Assembly (NCBI GenBank): GCA_038237515.1
Contig: JBBRYP010000008.1
Coordinates: forward strand, 1-64,000
Length of the DNA stretch: 64,000 nucleotides
Source of the DNA: JBBQDZ01 sp038237515
Lineage (GTDB): Bacteria; Actinomycetota; Thermoleophilia; Gaiellales; Gaiellaceae
Reading direction: 5' to 3'
Made by a program: the position numbers and the translations under genes. Of the stretch, positions 16,397 through 24,166 are shown in pieces. Under the pieces are notes generated by a model. That model was not told the DNA's origin. It did not search any database and saw nothing but the letters and a program-made list of their open reading frames with translations. The number at the start of each line of letters is the position of its first letter. Position 1 is the stretch's first letter.

Positions 16397-17536
16397 TCAC
16401 TCCGGCCGCTCGAGGCGACGGATGACGTCCAGGCCGAACGCCGCCGCGCGAGCCCCGTCGACCACCCGGTGGTCGAACGTCAGCGATACGTGGCCGATCG
16501 CGCGAACGACGATCTCTCCGTCCCGTACGACCGGCCGCGGGGCGATCCGGCCGACGCTCAGGATTGCGACCTCGGGGTGGTTCACGAGCGGCGTCGTCAG
16601 CAGTCCTCCGAGCTTGCCGGCGCTCGTCACGGTGAAGGTCGAGCCGCGTAGCTCGTCGGCCCTGAGCGATCCGGCGCGGGCAGCGTCGGCGAGCCGCCGC
16701 ACCTCCGCGTCGAGGTCGCCGAGGGTCGAGCGATCCACGTCGCGTGCGACGGGGACTACGAGGCCCTGGTCGGTCTGCACCGCGAAGCCCAGGTCGTAGC
16801 GCTCGAGGTAGACGATCTCGTCGCCCTCGAGCCTGGCGCTCAGCTCGGGGAAGTGCTTCAGGGAGCGAGCGCACGCCTGGAGCGTCGTCGCGACGAGGCG
16901 GTCGAGGTCGACCCGGTCGAACTCGCACTCTTCGACCCAGGTCACGGGCGGCACCTCCCGGTGGGCCTGCGCCATGTGCGTCGCGATCAGCCGCCGGACG
17001 CCGCGCAGCCGCTCGCGCCGTCCCTCCGGGACAGGTCCGGGGGCCTGACCCCCGGACCTGGCCGCTCCGCGCACGTCCGCTTCGGTGACGCGTCCCTGCG
17101 GGCCGGTTCCCGAGAGGGTCCCGAGATCGATGTCGAGCTCCTCCGCCAGCCGCCGGACGAGGGGCGTTGCGCGAACTCGTCCCTTCTGGACATGTCTGGG
17201 GGCCTGACCCCCAGACATGTCTGCAGCGGCCATGGCCGGCGCCGGAGGCGCTGCGCTTGGCTGAGCCGCGGCGCCCCCGTCCCCGGCGACCGCACCGATC
17301 TCGCCGCCGATGACGACGAGCACGGTCCCGACCGGCACCACCGCGCCCTCCTCGACCAGGATCCGAGAGACGATCCCGGCGGCCGGCGAGGGGATCTCGA
17401 CGGTCGTCTTGTCGGTTTGCACCTCGACGAGCGGATCGTCCTCGGCGATGGTGTCGCCCTCGGCCACGAGCCAGCGGGCCACCTCCCCCTCGGTGAGGCC
17501 CTCGCCGAGGTCCGGCAGCTTGAACTCGTAGGACAC
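16397..17536 (-). CDS. 2-oxoacid dehydrogenase E2 component, cluster 1
   Basis: A 379-residue dihydrolipoyl acyltransferase: lipoyl domain with the lipoyl lysine in VQTDKTTVEIPSPAAG (about residue 43), peripheral-subunit-binding domain (ATPLVRRLAEELDIDL, GTGPQGRVTEADV) and catalytic domain ending with the HxxxDG motif in FDHRVVDG. It transfers the acyl group made by E1 to CoA. GTG at 17536 overlaps the E1beta stop by one base. Both interdomain linkers contain in-frame REP palindromes encoding SGGQAP(R/G). Substrate specificity (pyruvate or branched-chain oxoacid) is not decidable by eye. Confidence 0.92.
   Translation of the reverse strand: MSYEFKLPDLGEGLTEGEVARWLVAEGDTIAEDDPLVEVQTDKTTVEIPSPAAGIVSRILVEEGAVVPVGTVLVVIGGEIGAVAGDGGAAAQPSAAPPAPAMAAADMSGGQAPRHVQKGRVRATPLVRRLAEELDIDLGTLSGTGPQGRVTEADVRGAARSGGQAPGPVPEGRRERLRGVRRLIATHMAQAHREVPPVTWVEECEFDRVDLDRLVATTLQACARSLKHFPELSARLEGDEIVYLERYDLGFAVQTDQGLVVPVARDVDRSTLGDLDAEVRRLADAARAGSLRADELRGSTFTVTSAGKLGGLLTTPLVNHPEVAILSVGRIAPRPVVRDGEIVVRAIGHVSLTFDHRVVDGARAAAFGLDVIRRLERPE
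17032..17060. repeat. REP palindrome in the second linker of E2
   Basis: Perfect 12-base arms (CAGGTCCGGGGG and CCCCCGGACCTG) around the loop CCTGA. It lies in frame between the subunit-binding and catalytic domains of E2 and encodes RSGGQAPGPV on the minus strand. Same loop and orientation as the REP copies flanking the transposase at 61.1 kb. Confidence 0.9.
17189..17221. repeat. REP palindrome in the first linker of E2
   Basis: Perfect 14-base arms (GACATGTCTGGGGG and CCCCCAGACATGTC) around the loop CCTGA. It lies in frame between the lipoyl and subunit-binding domains and encodes DMSGGQAPRHV on the minus strand. The adjoining CCCTTCTG is also found next to the REP at 61.7 kb, so the mobile unit is longer than the palindrome. 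Confidence 0.92.
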
Positions 17537-18510
17537 TAGAAGGCCAGGAGCCGACGGGCGGCGTCGACGACGCGCTCGACCGAGGGCATGTAGGCATCCT
17601 CGATCTGCCAGTAGGGATAGGGCACGTCGTATCCAGTCACCCGCAACACCGGTCCCCGCAGATCGAGGATCGCCTTCTCCGCGAGGATCGCCGCCAGCTC
17701 CGCTGCGTAGCCGCACATCCGCGGCGCCTCCTGAACGATCACGACCCGGCCGGTCTTCCCGGCCGAGGCGAGCAGGGCGTCCTCGTCGAGGGGCTTCAGC
17801 GTCCGCACGTCGAGCACCTCGACCGAGACCTCGGCGGCGAGCGCCTCGGCCGCTGCCTCGGCGAGCGGAACCATCGATCCGTAGGCCACGAGAGTCAGAT
17901 CGCCCCCCTCGCGCGCCACCCGGGCGCGGCCGAGCGGAACCACGTGGTCGCCCTCGGGAACCTCGCCCCGCATCGTGCGGTAGTGGAGCTTCGGCTCGAG
18001 GACGACGACCGGGTCGGGGTCGCGGATCGCCGCGGCGAGCAACCCTTTCGCATCCGCGGGCGTCGAGGGAATCGCGACCTTCACGCCCGGGGTGTGGACG
18101 TAGTAGGTCTCGGGGGAATCGTCGTGCAGCTCGGGCGCACGCACGCCGCCGCCGTAGGGCATCCGCACGACGAGCGGGAACTCCATGGCACCGCGCGTGC
18201 GCCACCGATAGCGGCCCACGTGGGTGATCAGCTGGTCGAGGCAGGGGTAGCTGAACGCGTCGTACTGCATCTCGCAGACGGGGCGCCAGCCGGCCATGCA
18301 GAGGCCTACTGCGGCCCCGAGGATCCCGGCCTCCGCGAGCGGCGTGTCGACGCAGCGGTCGGGGCCGAAGCGGTCGCGAAGGCCGGCGGTGGCGCGAAAG
18401 ACGCCGCCGGATCGGCCGACATCCTGGCCGAGCACGAGCACTGACGGATCGCGGTCGAGCTCGGTGTGGAAGCAGTCGTTGACCGCCTCGACGAGCGTCA
18501 GCTCAGCCAG
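17536..18510 (-). CDS. 2-oxoacid dehydrogenase E1 beta subunit, cluster 1
   Basis: A 324-residue transketolase-like beta subunit that, with E1alpha, binds thiamine diphosphate and decarboxylates a 2-oxoacid. Conserved segments are LTLVEAVNDCF, VLGQDVGRSGGVFRATAGL, DTPLAEAGILGAAVGLCMAG, MPYGGGVRAPELHDDS and IPSTPADAKGLLAAAI. No ATG, GTG or TTG exists near the conserved N-terminus; CTG at 18510, six bases after GGAGGA, is the best start and overlaps the E1alpha stop region. This is the second gene in the window that seems to use CTG. Confidence 0.92.
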   Translation of the reverse strand: MAELTLVEAVNDCFHTELDRDPSVLVLGQDVGRSGGVFRATAGLRDRFGPDRCVDTPLAEAGILGAAVGLCMAGWRPVCEMQYDAFSYPCLDQLITHVGRYRWRTRGAMEFPLVVRMPYGGGVRAPELHDDSPETYYVHTPGVKVAIPSTPADAKGLLAAAIRDPDPVVVLEPKLHYRTMRGEVPEGDHVVPLGRARVAREGGDLTLVAYGSMVPLAEAAAEALAAEVSVEVLDVRTLKPLDEDALLASAGKTGRVVIVQEAPRMCGYAAELAAILAEKAILDLRGPVLRVTGYDVPYPYWQIEDAYMPSVERVVDAARRLLAF

Positions 18511-19555
18511 CGAGGATCCTCCGCAGCTCGGCGAGGTCGGAGCCGAGCGAGGGCGGCGGCGCCGAGTAGACGTGCTCGAAGACGAGCGCCGGGTCGGCCG
18601 GCGGCTCGGCCTCGGCAGCAGCGATCCCCTCACGCATCGCTACGAGCGCGTCGGCGCGCGTCGACTCCCGTGCCTCGTTCGACAGGGTGCCGAGGCGTTG
18701 CAGGTAGCGCTCGAAGCGTCCGAGGCACTCGTTTTGCCGCTCCTCCTCCACCCGCGCAAGGTCGATGTAGGCGCGCGGATCGTCGGCCGTCGCATGCGGC
18801 GCCGCTCGGTAGGAGACAGCCTCCACGAAGGTCGGCCCCTCACCGCCGCGTGCCCGCTCGAGCGCCTCCCGCGTCGCCTCGTAGACCGCGAGTACGTCGC
18901 CGCCGTCGACCCTCACTCCCGGCATGCCGTAGCCGGCGGCCTTGTCGGCCAGCGTCTCGGCCGCCGTCTGCGCCTCGAGAGGCGTCGAGATCGCCCACTG
19001 GTTGTTGTTGCACAGCAGCACCACGGGCGCGCGCATCACCGCGGCGAAGTTCGCCCCCTCGTGGAAGGCACCCTCCGAGGTCGCACCGTCGCCGAAGAAC
19101 ACGAGCGCGCAGCCAGTCTCGCCGCGCAGCTTCTTCCCCCATGCAAGCCCCGCCGCATGCGGGACGTGCGTCCCGATCGGCACGCAGATCGAGGCGAGGT
19201 TGTAGTCCAGCGGGTTCCACCAGCCGGCCGGGTGTCCGCGCCACCACGAGAGGACGGTCGCCGGCGGCATCCCGCGGAGCAGCCCGATCGCCGATTCGCG
19301 GTAGCTCGGGAAGATCCAGTCCTCGGCGGCGAGCGCGAAGGCGGCCCCCACCTGCATGGCCTCGTGGTTCCAGAAGATCGCGTAGGTGCCGATCCGGCCC
19401 TGGCGGTGGTAGACGACCGAGCGCTCGTCGTAGGTGCGCAGAAGCACCATCTGCCGGTGCAGCTCGAGCAGGTTGCGGTCGTCGAGCCCCTCCACCCGGC
19501 GCTCCTCGTCGAGCACGCGCCGCAGGCCACCTTCTGCCGGTAGTACCTGCACCAT
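18503..19555 (-). CDS. 2-oxoacid dehydrogenase E1 alpha subunit, cluster 1
   Basis: A 350-residue thiamine-diphosphate subunit. It shows LLRTYDERSVVYHRQGRIGTYAIF, DWIFPSYRE, GTHVPHAAGLAWG and the ThDP motif GDGATSEGAFHEGANFAA...NNNQ. The phosphorylation-loop region (SYRAAPHATADDP) is close to branched-chain and pyruvate dehydrogenase forms. ATG at 19555 lies 8 bases after TAGGCT, so this is probably the leaderless first gene of the E1alpha-E1beta-E2 operon. No E3 gene is present in the window; it must be supplied elsewhere. Confidence 0.92.
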   Translation of the reverse strand: MVQVLPAEGGLRRVLDEERRVEGLDDRNLLELHRQMVLLRTYDERSVVYHRQGRIGTYAIFWNHEAMQVGAAFALAAEDWIFPSYRESAIGLLRGMPPATVLSWWRGHPAGWWNPLDYNLASICVPIGTHVPHAAGLAWGKKLRGETGCALVFFGDGATSEGAFHEGANFAAVMRAPVVLLCNNNQWAISTPLEAQTAAETLADKAAGYGMPGVRVDGGDVLAVYEATREALERARGGEGPTFVEAVSYRAAPHATADDPRAYIDLARVEEERQNECLGRFERYLQRLGTLSNEARESTRADALVAMREGIAAAEAEPPADPALVFEHVYSAPPPSLGSDLAELRRILAG

Positions 19556-19692
19556 CGCGGCGCAGCCTAGTCATGTGGTCGGTGACGTTGCGCGGTTCCT
19601 GGGTCGGGAGCACCAAGCCAGGCCGTCATCGCCCGCAGGCAAAGCTGGCAGCCTCGAGAAGGGCGAGGGGGAGTCTGGCGCCGCGTGATCGC

Positions 19693-19738
19693 GGGTCAGA
19701 GGCCTGGCGAACGTGGCCGGTCATCAAGCGTCTGACCC
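19693..19738. terminator. Long-loop inverted repeat downstream of the lipid-kinase gene
   Basis: Arms GGGTCAGA and TCTGACCC are separated by 30 bases, in the 214-base gap after the lipid kinase and before the E1alpha promoter. No T run follows, so termination is possible rather than shown. Confidence 0.4.
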
Positions 19739-19769
19739 TGGTAGCGAGCCGACCGCTTGCTTTGGGGGC

Positions 19770-20705
19770 TTAGACGATGACCGAAAGAGCCGCCCGCTCG
19801 GTCTCGAGCACGACCCGCAGATGGTCGCCGAGATCCTCACCGTCGGCCTGGAGTGCCGTCGGCTCGTCCGCCTGGAGCTCCAGCCGGTCGAGGTCGTGGC
19901 CGTACAGGACGTCGCCTGCGCGCTCCTGCCCGCCGCCTCGGAGACCGTAGAGCGCGAGCCGGGGAATCGCTCTCGGCGTCACGCGGACGGGCGCGACGAC
20001 ATCGAGGCCGAGCTCGAACGACGCCTCCGGCGCCACGCGCAGCGGAAGAGCACCGAGGTACGTGTACGGGTCGCCGTTGCAGACGAGGATCCAGGCGGCG
20101 CGACCACGCCCCCCGATCTGGAGGCGGGGCTCCAACCTCCACCGGTGCTCCGACAGGACTCTGGCAAACGTTCTCGCGAAGGTGAGATCGCCGGGGCGGC
20201 GCCCGTCCCCGGTCCGTCCGATCGCGTCGACTGCGCGCACCACCTCGGCATCCAACCCAAACCCGACGGAGAAGGCGAACCGCCGGCCGTTGACGCGGCC
20301 GATCGAGATGCGACGCATCCGCGCGGACGAAGCGAGCCGGCGCGCGCACTGGACCGGGTCGCGAGGCAGCCCGAGCGCTCGGGGCAGCACGCTCGTCCCA
20401 CCTCCCGGCAGGAACCCGAGCGGGATGGAACCGTCGGCTCCGTTCACAGCCTCGTTGTACCCCCCGTCCCCCGAGAAGACGAAGATCGCAGCGGTCGCGG
20501 ACGCGAGCTGCTCGACGAGCTCCACCGCGTGGCCCGGGCGTTCCGTCAGAAGCGTGCGTACCTCGAAGGCCCGGCGGAGCTCTCTCTCCACCTCGCGGGT
20601 GCGGGCACTCGTCACGCGCGAGGCATGCGGGTTGACGATCAGAGCGGCCTGCCGCACCCCCGTCAGGATCGCACGAAAGGCTGCGGCGGCTCCTTTGCGA
20701 GCCAC
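19770..20705 (-). CDS. Diacylglycerol kinase family lipid kinase
   Basis: A 311-residue protein with the DAGK catalytic fold: N-terminal AALIVNPHASRVTS, the nucleotide loop FVFSGDGGYNEAVNG, LGFLPGGGTSVLPRALGLP and the C-terminal beta-rich half. GDGG and PGGGTS replace the common GGDGT and PxGTxN but keep the pattern. Such proteins phosphorylate diacylglycerol or related lipids at the membrane face. The GTG start has an upstream AGAAGG. Two ACACCAC-N5-GTGGTGT boxes lie 92-155 bases upstream, suggesting control by the neighbouring TrmB-like regulator. Confidence 0.87.
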   Translation of the reverse strand: MARKGAAAAFRAILTGVRQAALIVNPHASRVTSARTREVERELRRAFEVRTLLTERPGHAVELVEQLASATAAIFVFSGDGGYNEAVNGADGSIPLGFLPGGGTSVLPRALGLPRDPVQCARRLASSARMRRISIGRVNGRRFAFSVGFGLDAEVVRAVDAIGRTGDGRRPGDLTFARTFARVLSEHRWRLEPRLQIGGRGRAAWILVCNGDPYTYLGALPLRVAPEASFELGLDVVAPVRVTPRAIPRLALYGLRGGGQERAGDVLYGHDLDRLELQADEPTALQADGEDLGDHLRVVLETERAALSVIV

Positions 20706-20796
20706 CGCAGCCTTCTCGTGCGTGCGCTACGGCGTCGCGCGCCGGGCGCCTTGCGGACCCCACCGCAAGATCGGGTCCGCGTCGTCGACCATTGAG

Positions 20797-20815
20797 ACAC
20801 CACAGCGAGGGGTGT
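20797..20815. promoter_or_regulatory. Candidate TrmB-regulator operator, box 1
   Basis: ACACCAC-AGCGA-GGGGTGT, the 7-5-7 inverted repeat with one mismatch. It lies upstream of the lipid-kinase gene. The same spacing recurs in boxes 2 and 3. Confidence 0.6.
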
Positions 20816-20841
20816 CATGTGCTGGAAGAGCACGTTCTAGC

Positions 20842-20860
20842 ACACCACTCCGAGTGGTGT
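20842..20860. promoter_or_regulatory. Candidate TrmB-regulator operator, box 2
   Basis: ACACCAC-TCCGA-GTGGTGT, a perfect 7-5-7 inverted repeat. It lies between the regulator gene's 3' end and the lipid-kinase gene. Confidence 0.65.
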
Positions 20861-20891
20861 CAAGTCCGCAGAAGGACGGGTCGACTGCTGG

Positions 20892-21722
20892 CTAGTGCGC
20901 TCGAGCGGCGGTGGGAGCGAAGCGCGCCTGCGCCTCGTCGAAGCCGAGCCCGTTGCCCCACAGGGTCTCGAAGGCGATCTTGAGAACGCGGGCGAGCGCC
21001 GGATGCTCGACGAGCATCATCGTCAGGTCGGCCTCGCCTCCCACGGGGTCCTCCATGCCGAACATGACCGTGGCCTCGTCGATGATGGCGAGTTTGAGAG
21101 GAAGCTCCGCGACGAAACGAGCTCCTTCGCCCGCCTCGACGAACGTCTTGATCCCCTCGACGAAGCCAGGATTCTCGAAGACCGAGAACTCGTAGATGCT
21201 CCGAGCCTCCTTGGTGCGCGCGAGCTCGAGGCCCTCGACGTTCTCCTGCGGCAGCCTCGCATACGGCGGCTTCGTGAAGACGAGGATCTCGCGCTGCACC
21301 CGGCCCTGGAGTTCGGCGAAGCGCTCGGCCACGGTGCGGCTGTCGCGCACGACTTCGATGTACTCCAGAGGGTCGGACTCCTCGCGCCCCGCGCGGTACG
21401 CGGGCCCGAGCTCCTCGGCCACCGCGGCGCCCTCCTCCTCCAGCGCGGCGAGCCGCTCTCGATGGTCGGCCAGCAGTCGCTCGACGGCCGCGTCCGGGGG
21501 CGTGGCGGCGTACTTCGCGACCGCTCCCGGCCGAGCCGCGGCCAGGCCCTTCTCGAGGAGGCTCGCCAGCACGTCGTAGATGCGCTGCCGGGGAAGCTCC
21601 GCGAGCCTCGCCACCTCCGAGGCGCTGGAGGAATCTCGCCGCAGGAGGGCCAGGTACGCCCTCGATTCGTACGTCGTGAGCCCCAGACGCCCGAGCGTCG
21701 CCGCCAGATCCGCCGCCGCCAT
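20892..21722 (-). CDS. TrmB family transcriptional regulator
   Basis: A 276-residue regulator with an N-terminal winged helix (LGRLGLTTYESRAYLALLRRDSSSASEVARLAELPRQRIYDVLASLLEKGL), a coiled linker (ADHRERLAALEEEGAAVAEEL) and a C-terminal sensing domain. TrmB proteins typically respond to small effectors; the ligand is not identifiable. ATG at 21722 lies 6 bases after a TAGTGT box, and a perfect ACACCAC-N5-GTGGTGT repeat overlaps that box, so autorepression is likely. Two further copies precede the lipid kinase, the probable target. Confidence 0.85.
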   Translation of the reverse strand: MAAADLAATLGRLGLTTYESRAYLALLRRDSSSASEVARLAELPRQRIYDVLASLLEKGLAAARPGAVAKYAATPPDAAVERLLADHRERLAALEEEGAAVAEELGPAYRAGREESDPLEYIEVVRDSRTVAERFAELQGRVQREILVFTKPPYARLPQENVEGLELARTKEARSIYEFSVFENPGFVEGIKTFVEAGEGARFVAELPLKLAIIDEATVMFGMEDPVGGEADLTMMLVEHPALARVLKIAFETLWGNGLGFDEAQARFAPTAARAH

Positions 21723-21733
21723 CGGCCGACACT

Positions 21734-21752
21734 ACACCACGAGTGGTGGTGT
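21734..21752. promoter_or_regulatory. Candidate TrmB-regulator operator, box 3, over its own promoter
   Basis: ACACCAC-GAGTG-GTGGTGT overlaps the TAGTGT -10 box (21729-21734, minus strand) of the TrmB-like gene, ideal for autorepression. Its last base touches the stop codon of the TetR gene. Confidence 0.7.
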
Positions 21753-22327
21753 CAGTGTGGCGTCGCGTAGCCCCGAATTCCCTCCAGGAGCAGAGCGTGG
21801 AAGCGGTCGGCGAGGTCATCGGTTCGCCGGCCGGGCCGCAGCCACGTATACGCCCAGTTGGCGGCCGAGAGGAAGAGCAGAACCGATGCGCTCTCGTCGA
21901 GGTCGGCGCGAAACTCGCTGCGCTCGCGTCCCTCGCGGAAGAGCTCGCCGACCCGTGACTCGTAGCGCCGGCGCTCGCCCACGAACTCGCTGCGATGCGG
22001 CTCAGCCAGGTAGCGCCACTCACGGACGAAGACGGTGGCGACGTCGAGCTGCTCGGCGACGACGCGGAGGTGTGCCCGGAAAGCGAGCCGGATCTTCTCG
22101 GTGGCCGGCAGCTCTTCCGGCAGCCCGTCGAGCGCAGCATGGAACGCGGCCGCACCGCGGCTCGCCAGCTCCCAGAGCAGCTCCTGCTTCGACTCGATGT
22201 GGTGGTAGATCGAGCCCTTCTGGACGCCCAAGGCCTCCGCCAGGTCGCCCATCGAGGTGCCGTGATATCCCTTCTCCGCGAAGAGCCGCGCTGCCTCGCG
22301 CGTCACGTCCCTGCGCCTATCGGTCAT
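21752..22327 (-). CDS. TetR family regulator, probable repressor of the paa genes
   Basis: A 191-residue TetR-family protein with the standard DNA-binding N-terminus (DVTREAARLFAEKGYHGTSMGDLAEALGVQKGSIYHHIESKQELLWEL) and a helical ligand-binding C-terminal domain (TetR_C-like). It is divergent from paaA with only 36 bases between start codons, and an imperfect palindrome fills that gap. By analogy with PaaR of other bacteria, which responds to phenylacetyl-CoA, control of the paa operon is the likely role; this rests on position and family. Confidence 0.85.
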   Translation of the reverse strand: MTDRRRDVTREAARLFAEKGYHGTSMGDLAEALGVQKGSIYHHIESKQELLWELASRGAAAFHAALDGLPEELPATEKIRLAFRAHLRVVAEQLDVATVFVREWRYLAEPHRSEFVGERRRYESRVGELFREGRERSEFRADLDESASVLLFLSAANWAYTWLRPGRRTDDLADRFHALLLEGIRGYATPH

Positions 22328-22335
22328 ACTCTGGA

Positions 22336-22355
22336 CCTAACAATCGTTCGGTAGG
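22336..22355. promoter_or_regulatory. Candidate TetR operator between regulator and paaA
   Basis: A 20-base imperfect palindrome, CCTAACAATCGTTCGGTAGG, with 7 of 10 base pairs complementary. It sits in the 36-base gap between the divergent regulator and paaA starts and overlaps the paaA ribosome-binding site (GGGAGGG). Confidence 0.55.
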
Positions 22356-22363
22356 GAGGGTCG

Positions 22364-23263
22364 ATGAGCACGCGCGAGCAGGAGTTCCTCGAGTACGTCC
22401 AGGCCGGAGGCCAGGCCGAGAGCGGCGACTGGCTGCCGGAGGAGTACCGCGCGAGGCTGATCAAGTTCATCGAGATGCACGGGAACTCCGAGCTCATGGG
22501 CGTTCTGCCCGAACGGGAGTGGATCCTGCGCGCGCCGACTCTCCAGCGCAAGCTCGCACTGACCGCCAAGGTCCAGGACGAGGTCGGGCACGCCCAGCTC
22601 ATCTACCGCGTCGTCGAGGACCTGGGCAAGCCGCGGGAGGCCTGTCTGGCCGACCTCGTCTCCGGACGTGCCAAATTCCACAACGTCTTCCACTATCCCA
22701 CCAGGACGTGGGGCGACGTCGGCGTGATCGCCTGGCTCGTGGACGCCGCGGCGATCATCTCGCAGAAGGCGCTGCTCAAATGCTCCTACGCCCCGTATGC
22801 CCGGATCATGAAGAAGATCTGCTGGGAGGAGTCCTTCCACATCCTCCACGGCCGCGACGTCGTGCTGACGATGATGCTCGGCACCGACGGGCAACGCGAG
22901 CTCGTGCAGGAGGCCCTGACACGGTGGTGGGCGCCGCTGATGCACTTCCACGGCAACCCGATCCCGCCCGACGAGGATCCGATGGTCGTCTGGCGCATCA
23001 AGAGCCAGGGCAACGAGGAGGCCCGGCAGCAGTTCCTCGATGGCTACGTGCCGCAGATCTGGGAACTCGGTCTCTCGGTGCCGGACCCGAAGCTGCGGAA
23101 GCGGGACGACGGCGTCTGGGAGTACACGGAGCCCGACTGGGAGGAGCTCCGGCTCGTCGTCACGGGGCACGGCCCGCGCACCGCCGAGCGTCTCGACCTT
23201 CGCCGCGCCGCTCACGAGAACAGCGCCTGGGTGCGGCAGGCGGTGCTCGCGGAGGCGGCGTGA
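22364..23263 (+). CDS. paaA: 1,2-phenylacetyl-CoA epoxidase subunit PaaA
   Basis: Catalytic di-iron subunit of the multicomponent epoxidase that attacks the aromatic ring of phenylacetyl-CoA. The 299-residue product shows both ligand helices, KVQDEVGHAQLIYRVVEDLG and CWEESFHILHGRD, plus HGNSELMGVLPERE and WGDVGVIAWLVDAAAI. ATG at 22364 follows a good Shine-Dalgarno. First gene of paaABCD, divergent from a TetR regulator and overlapping paaB by GTGA. Confidence 0.96.
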   Translation: MSTREQEFLEYVQAGGQAESGDWLPEEYRARLIKFIEMHGNSELMGVLPEREWILRAPTLQRKLALTAKVQDEVGHAQLIYRVVEDLGKPREACLADLVSGRAKFHNVFHYPTRTWGDVGVIAWLVDAAAIISQKALLKCSYAPYARIMKKICWEESFHILHGRDVVLTMMLGTDGQRELVQEALTRWWAPLMHFHGNPIPPDEDPMVVWRIKSQGNEEARQQFLDGYVPQIWELGLSVPDPKLRKRDDGVWEYTEPDWEELRLVVTGHGPRTAERLDLRRAAHENSAWVRQAVLAEAA

Positions 23264-23538
23264 TCTACGAGGTCTTCCGCCAGGAACGAAGCGGCCAGGC
23301 CTTCCAGCACGCCGGCGCGGTCGTCGCGCCCGACGCGGTCTTCGCCGAGGTCTACGCTCGTGAACAGTACGGCCGCCGAGGCGAGTCCGCCGCCCTCTGG
23401 ATCGCGCCGCGGGAGGCCCTCACCGAGGTTGGCGACTTCGTCGACGAGCTCGGCCGGAACTACCACCGCGTCGACGGATACTCCCTGAAGGCGAAGCTGA
23501 GGGAGGCGCGGGACCGTGCCGGAACACTCGCGAGCTGA
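23260..23538 (+). CDS. paaB: 1,2-phenylacetyl-CoA epoxidase subunit PaaB
   Basis: A 92-residue small subunit with YEVFRQERSGQAFQHAGAVVAPDAVFAEVYAREQYGRRGESAALWIAPREAL, typical of PaaB, which organises the PaaA-PaaC core. The GTG start at 23260 overlaps the paaA stop (GTGA), and its end overlaps paaC by 23 bases. It is easily missed because a much longer open frame continues upstream of the true start. Confidence 0.94.
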   Translation: MIYEVFRQERSGQAFQHAGAVVAPDAVFAEVYAREQYGRRGESAALWIAPREALTEVGDFVDELGRNYHRVDGYSLKAKLREARDRAGTLAS

Positions 23539-24166
23539 GCTCCTGCTCCCGATCGCCGACGACGAGCTCGTTCTCGGCTGGCGCAACTCCGAGTGGACGG
23601 GGATCGCGCCCTTCCTCGAGGAGGACGTCGCCTTCTCCTCGATCGCGCAGAACGAGATCGGGCACGCGCGCGCCCTGTACGGACTCGTCGCCGAGGAGCT
23701 CGGCACGACCGCCGACGAGCTTGCCTTCGACCGACCGCCGTGCGAGTACCGCTGTGCGCCGCTCGCCGAGCTGCGGCGCCTGGACTGGGCGGGGACGATC
23801 GCCCGTCACTTCCTCTACGAGACCGCGGACGAGCTTCGCCTCGACGCCCTGAAGGAATCCTGCGACGCCGCGGTCGCGGGCCTCGCGCGGAAGATCGACC
23901 GCGAGGAGATCTACCACCGGCTACACGCGAAGATGTGGTTCGACCGGCTGCGCGACGAGCCTCGCTTTCGCACGGCACTCCTGGAGCTCTGGCCCTACGC
24001 GCTCGGGGTGGTGCCGGAGCACTTGCGGGATCGCTTCGGCGAGCGTGCCGAGTTGCCAAGTAACACTGTGTTACAAGGCGCGCGCGGGACGCACACCGCC
24101 GAGCTCGAGCCGCTCTGGGAGGAAATGACGATGGTTCGGCGGTCGATTCCGGGCGCGGCATGGTGA
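23516..24166 (+). CDS. paaC: 1,2-phenylacetyl-CoA epoxidase subunit PaaC
   Basis: Structural partner of PaaA with a ferritin-like fold. The 216-residue protein has LVLGWRNSEWTGIAPFLEEDVAFSSIAQNEIGHARALY and DREEIYHRLHAKMWFDRL. It is slightly short for the family. Near the C-terminus the insert PSNTVLQGARGT comes from palindromic repeat copy 3, just before the conserved closing ELEPLWEEM. GTG at 23516 overlaps paaB; paaD overlaps its 3' end. Confidence 0.93.
   Translation: MPEHSRAELLLPIADDELVLGWRNSEWTGIAPFLEEDVAFSSIAQNEIGHARALYGLVAEELGTTADELAFDRPPCEYRCAPLAELRRLDWAGTIARHFLYETADELRLDALKESCDAAVAGLARKIDREEIYHRLHAKMWFDRLRDEPRFRTALLELWPYALGVVPEHLRDRFGERAELPSNTVLQGARGTHTAELEPLWEEMTMVRRSIPGAAW
24056..24078 (+). 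repeat. Palindromic repeat SNT, copy 3 (inside paaC)
   Basis: CCAA-GTAACAC-T-GTGTTAC-AAGG, identical over 23 bases to copy 2 at 8.7 kb but on the plus strand. It is in frame inside paaC and encodes PSNTVLQG. Confidence 0.92.
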
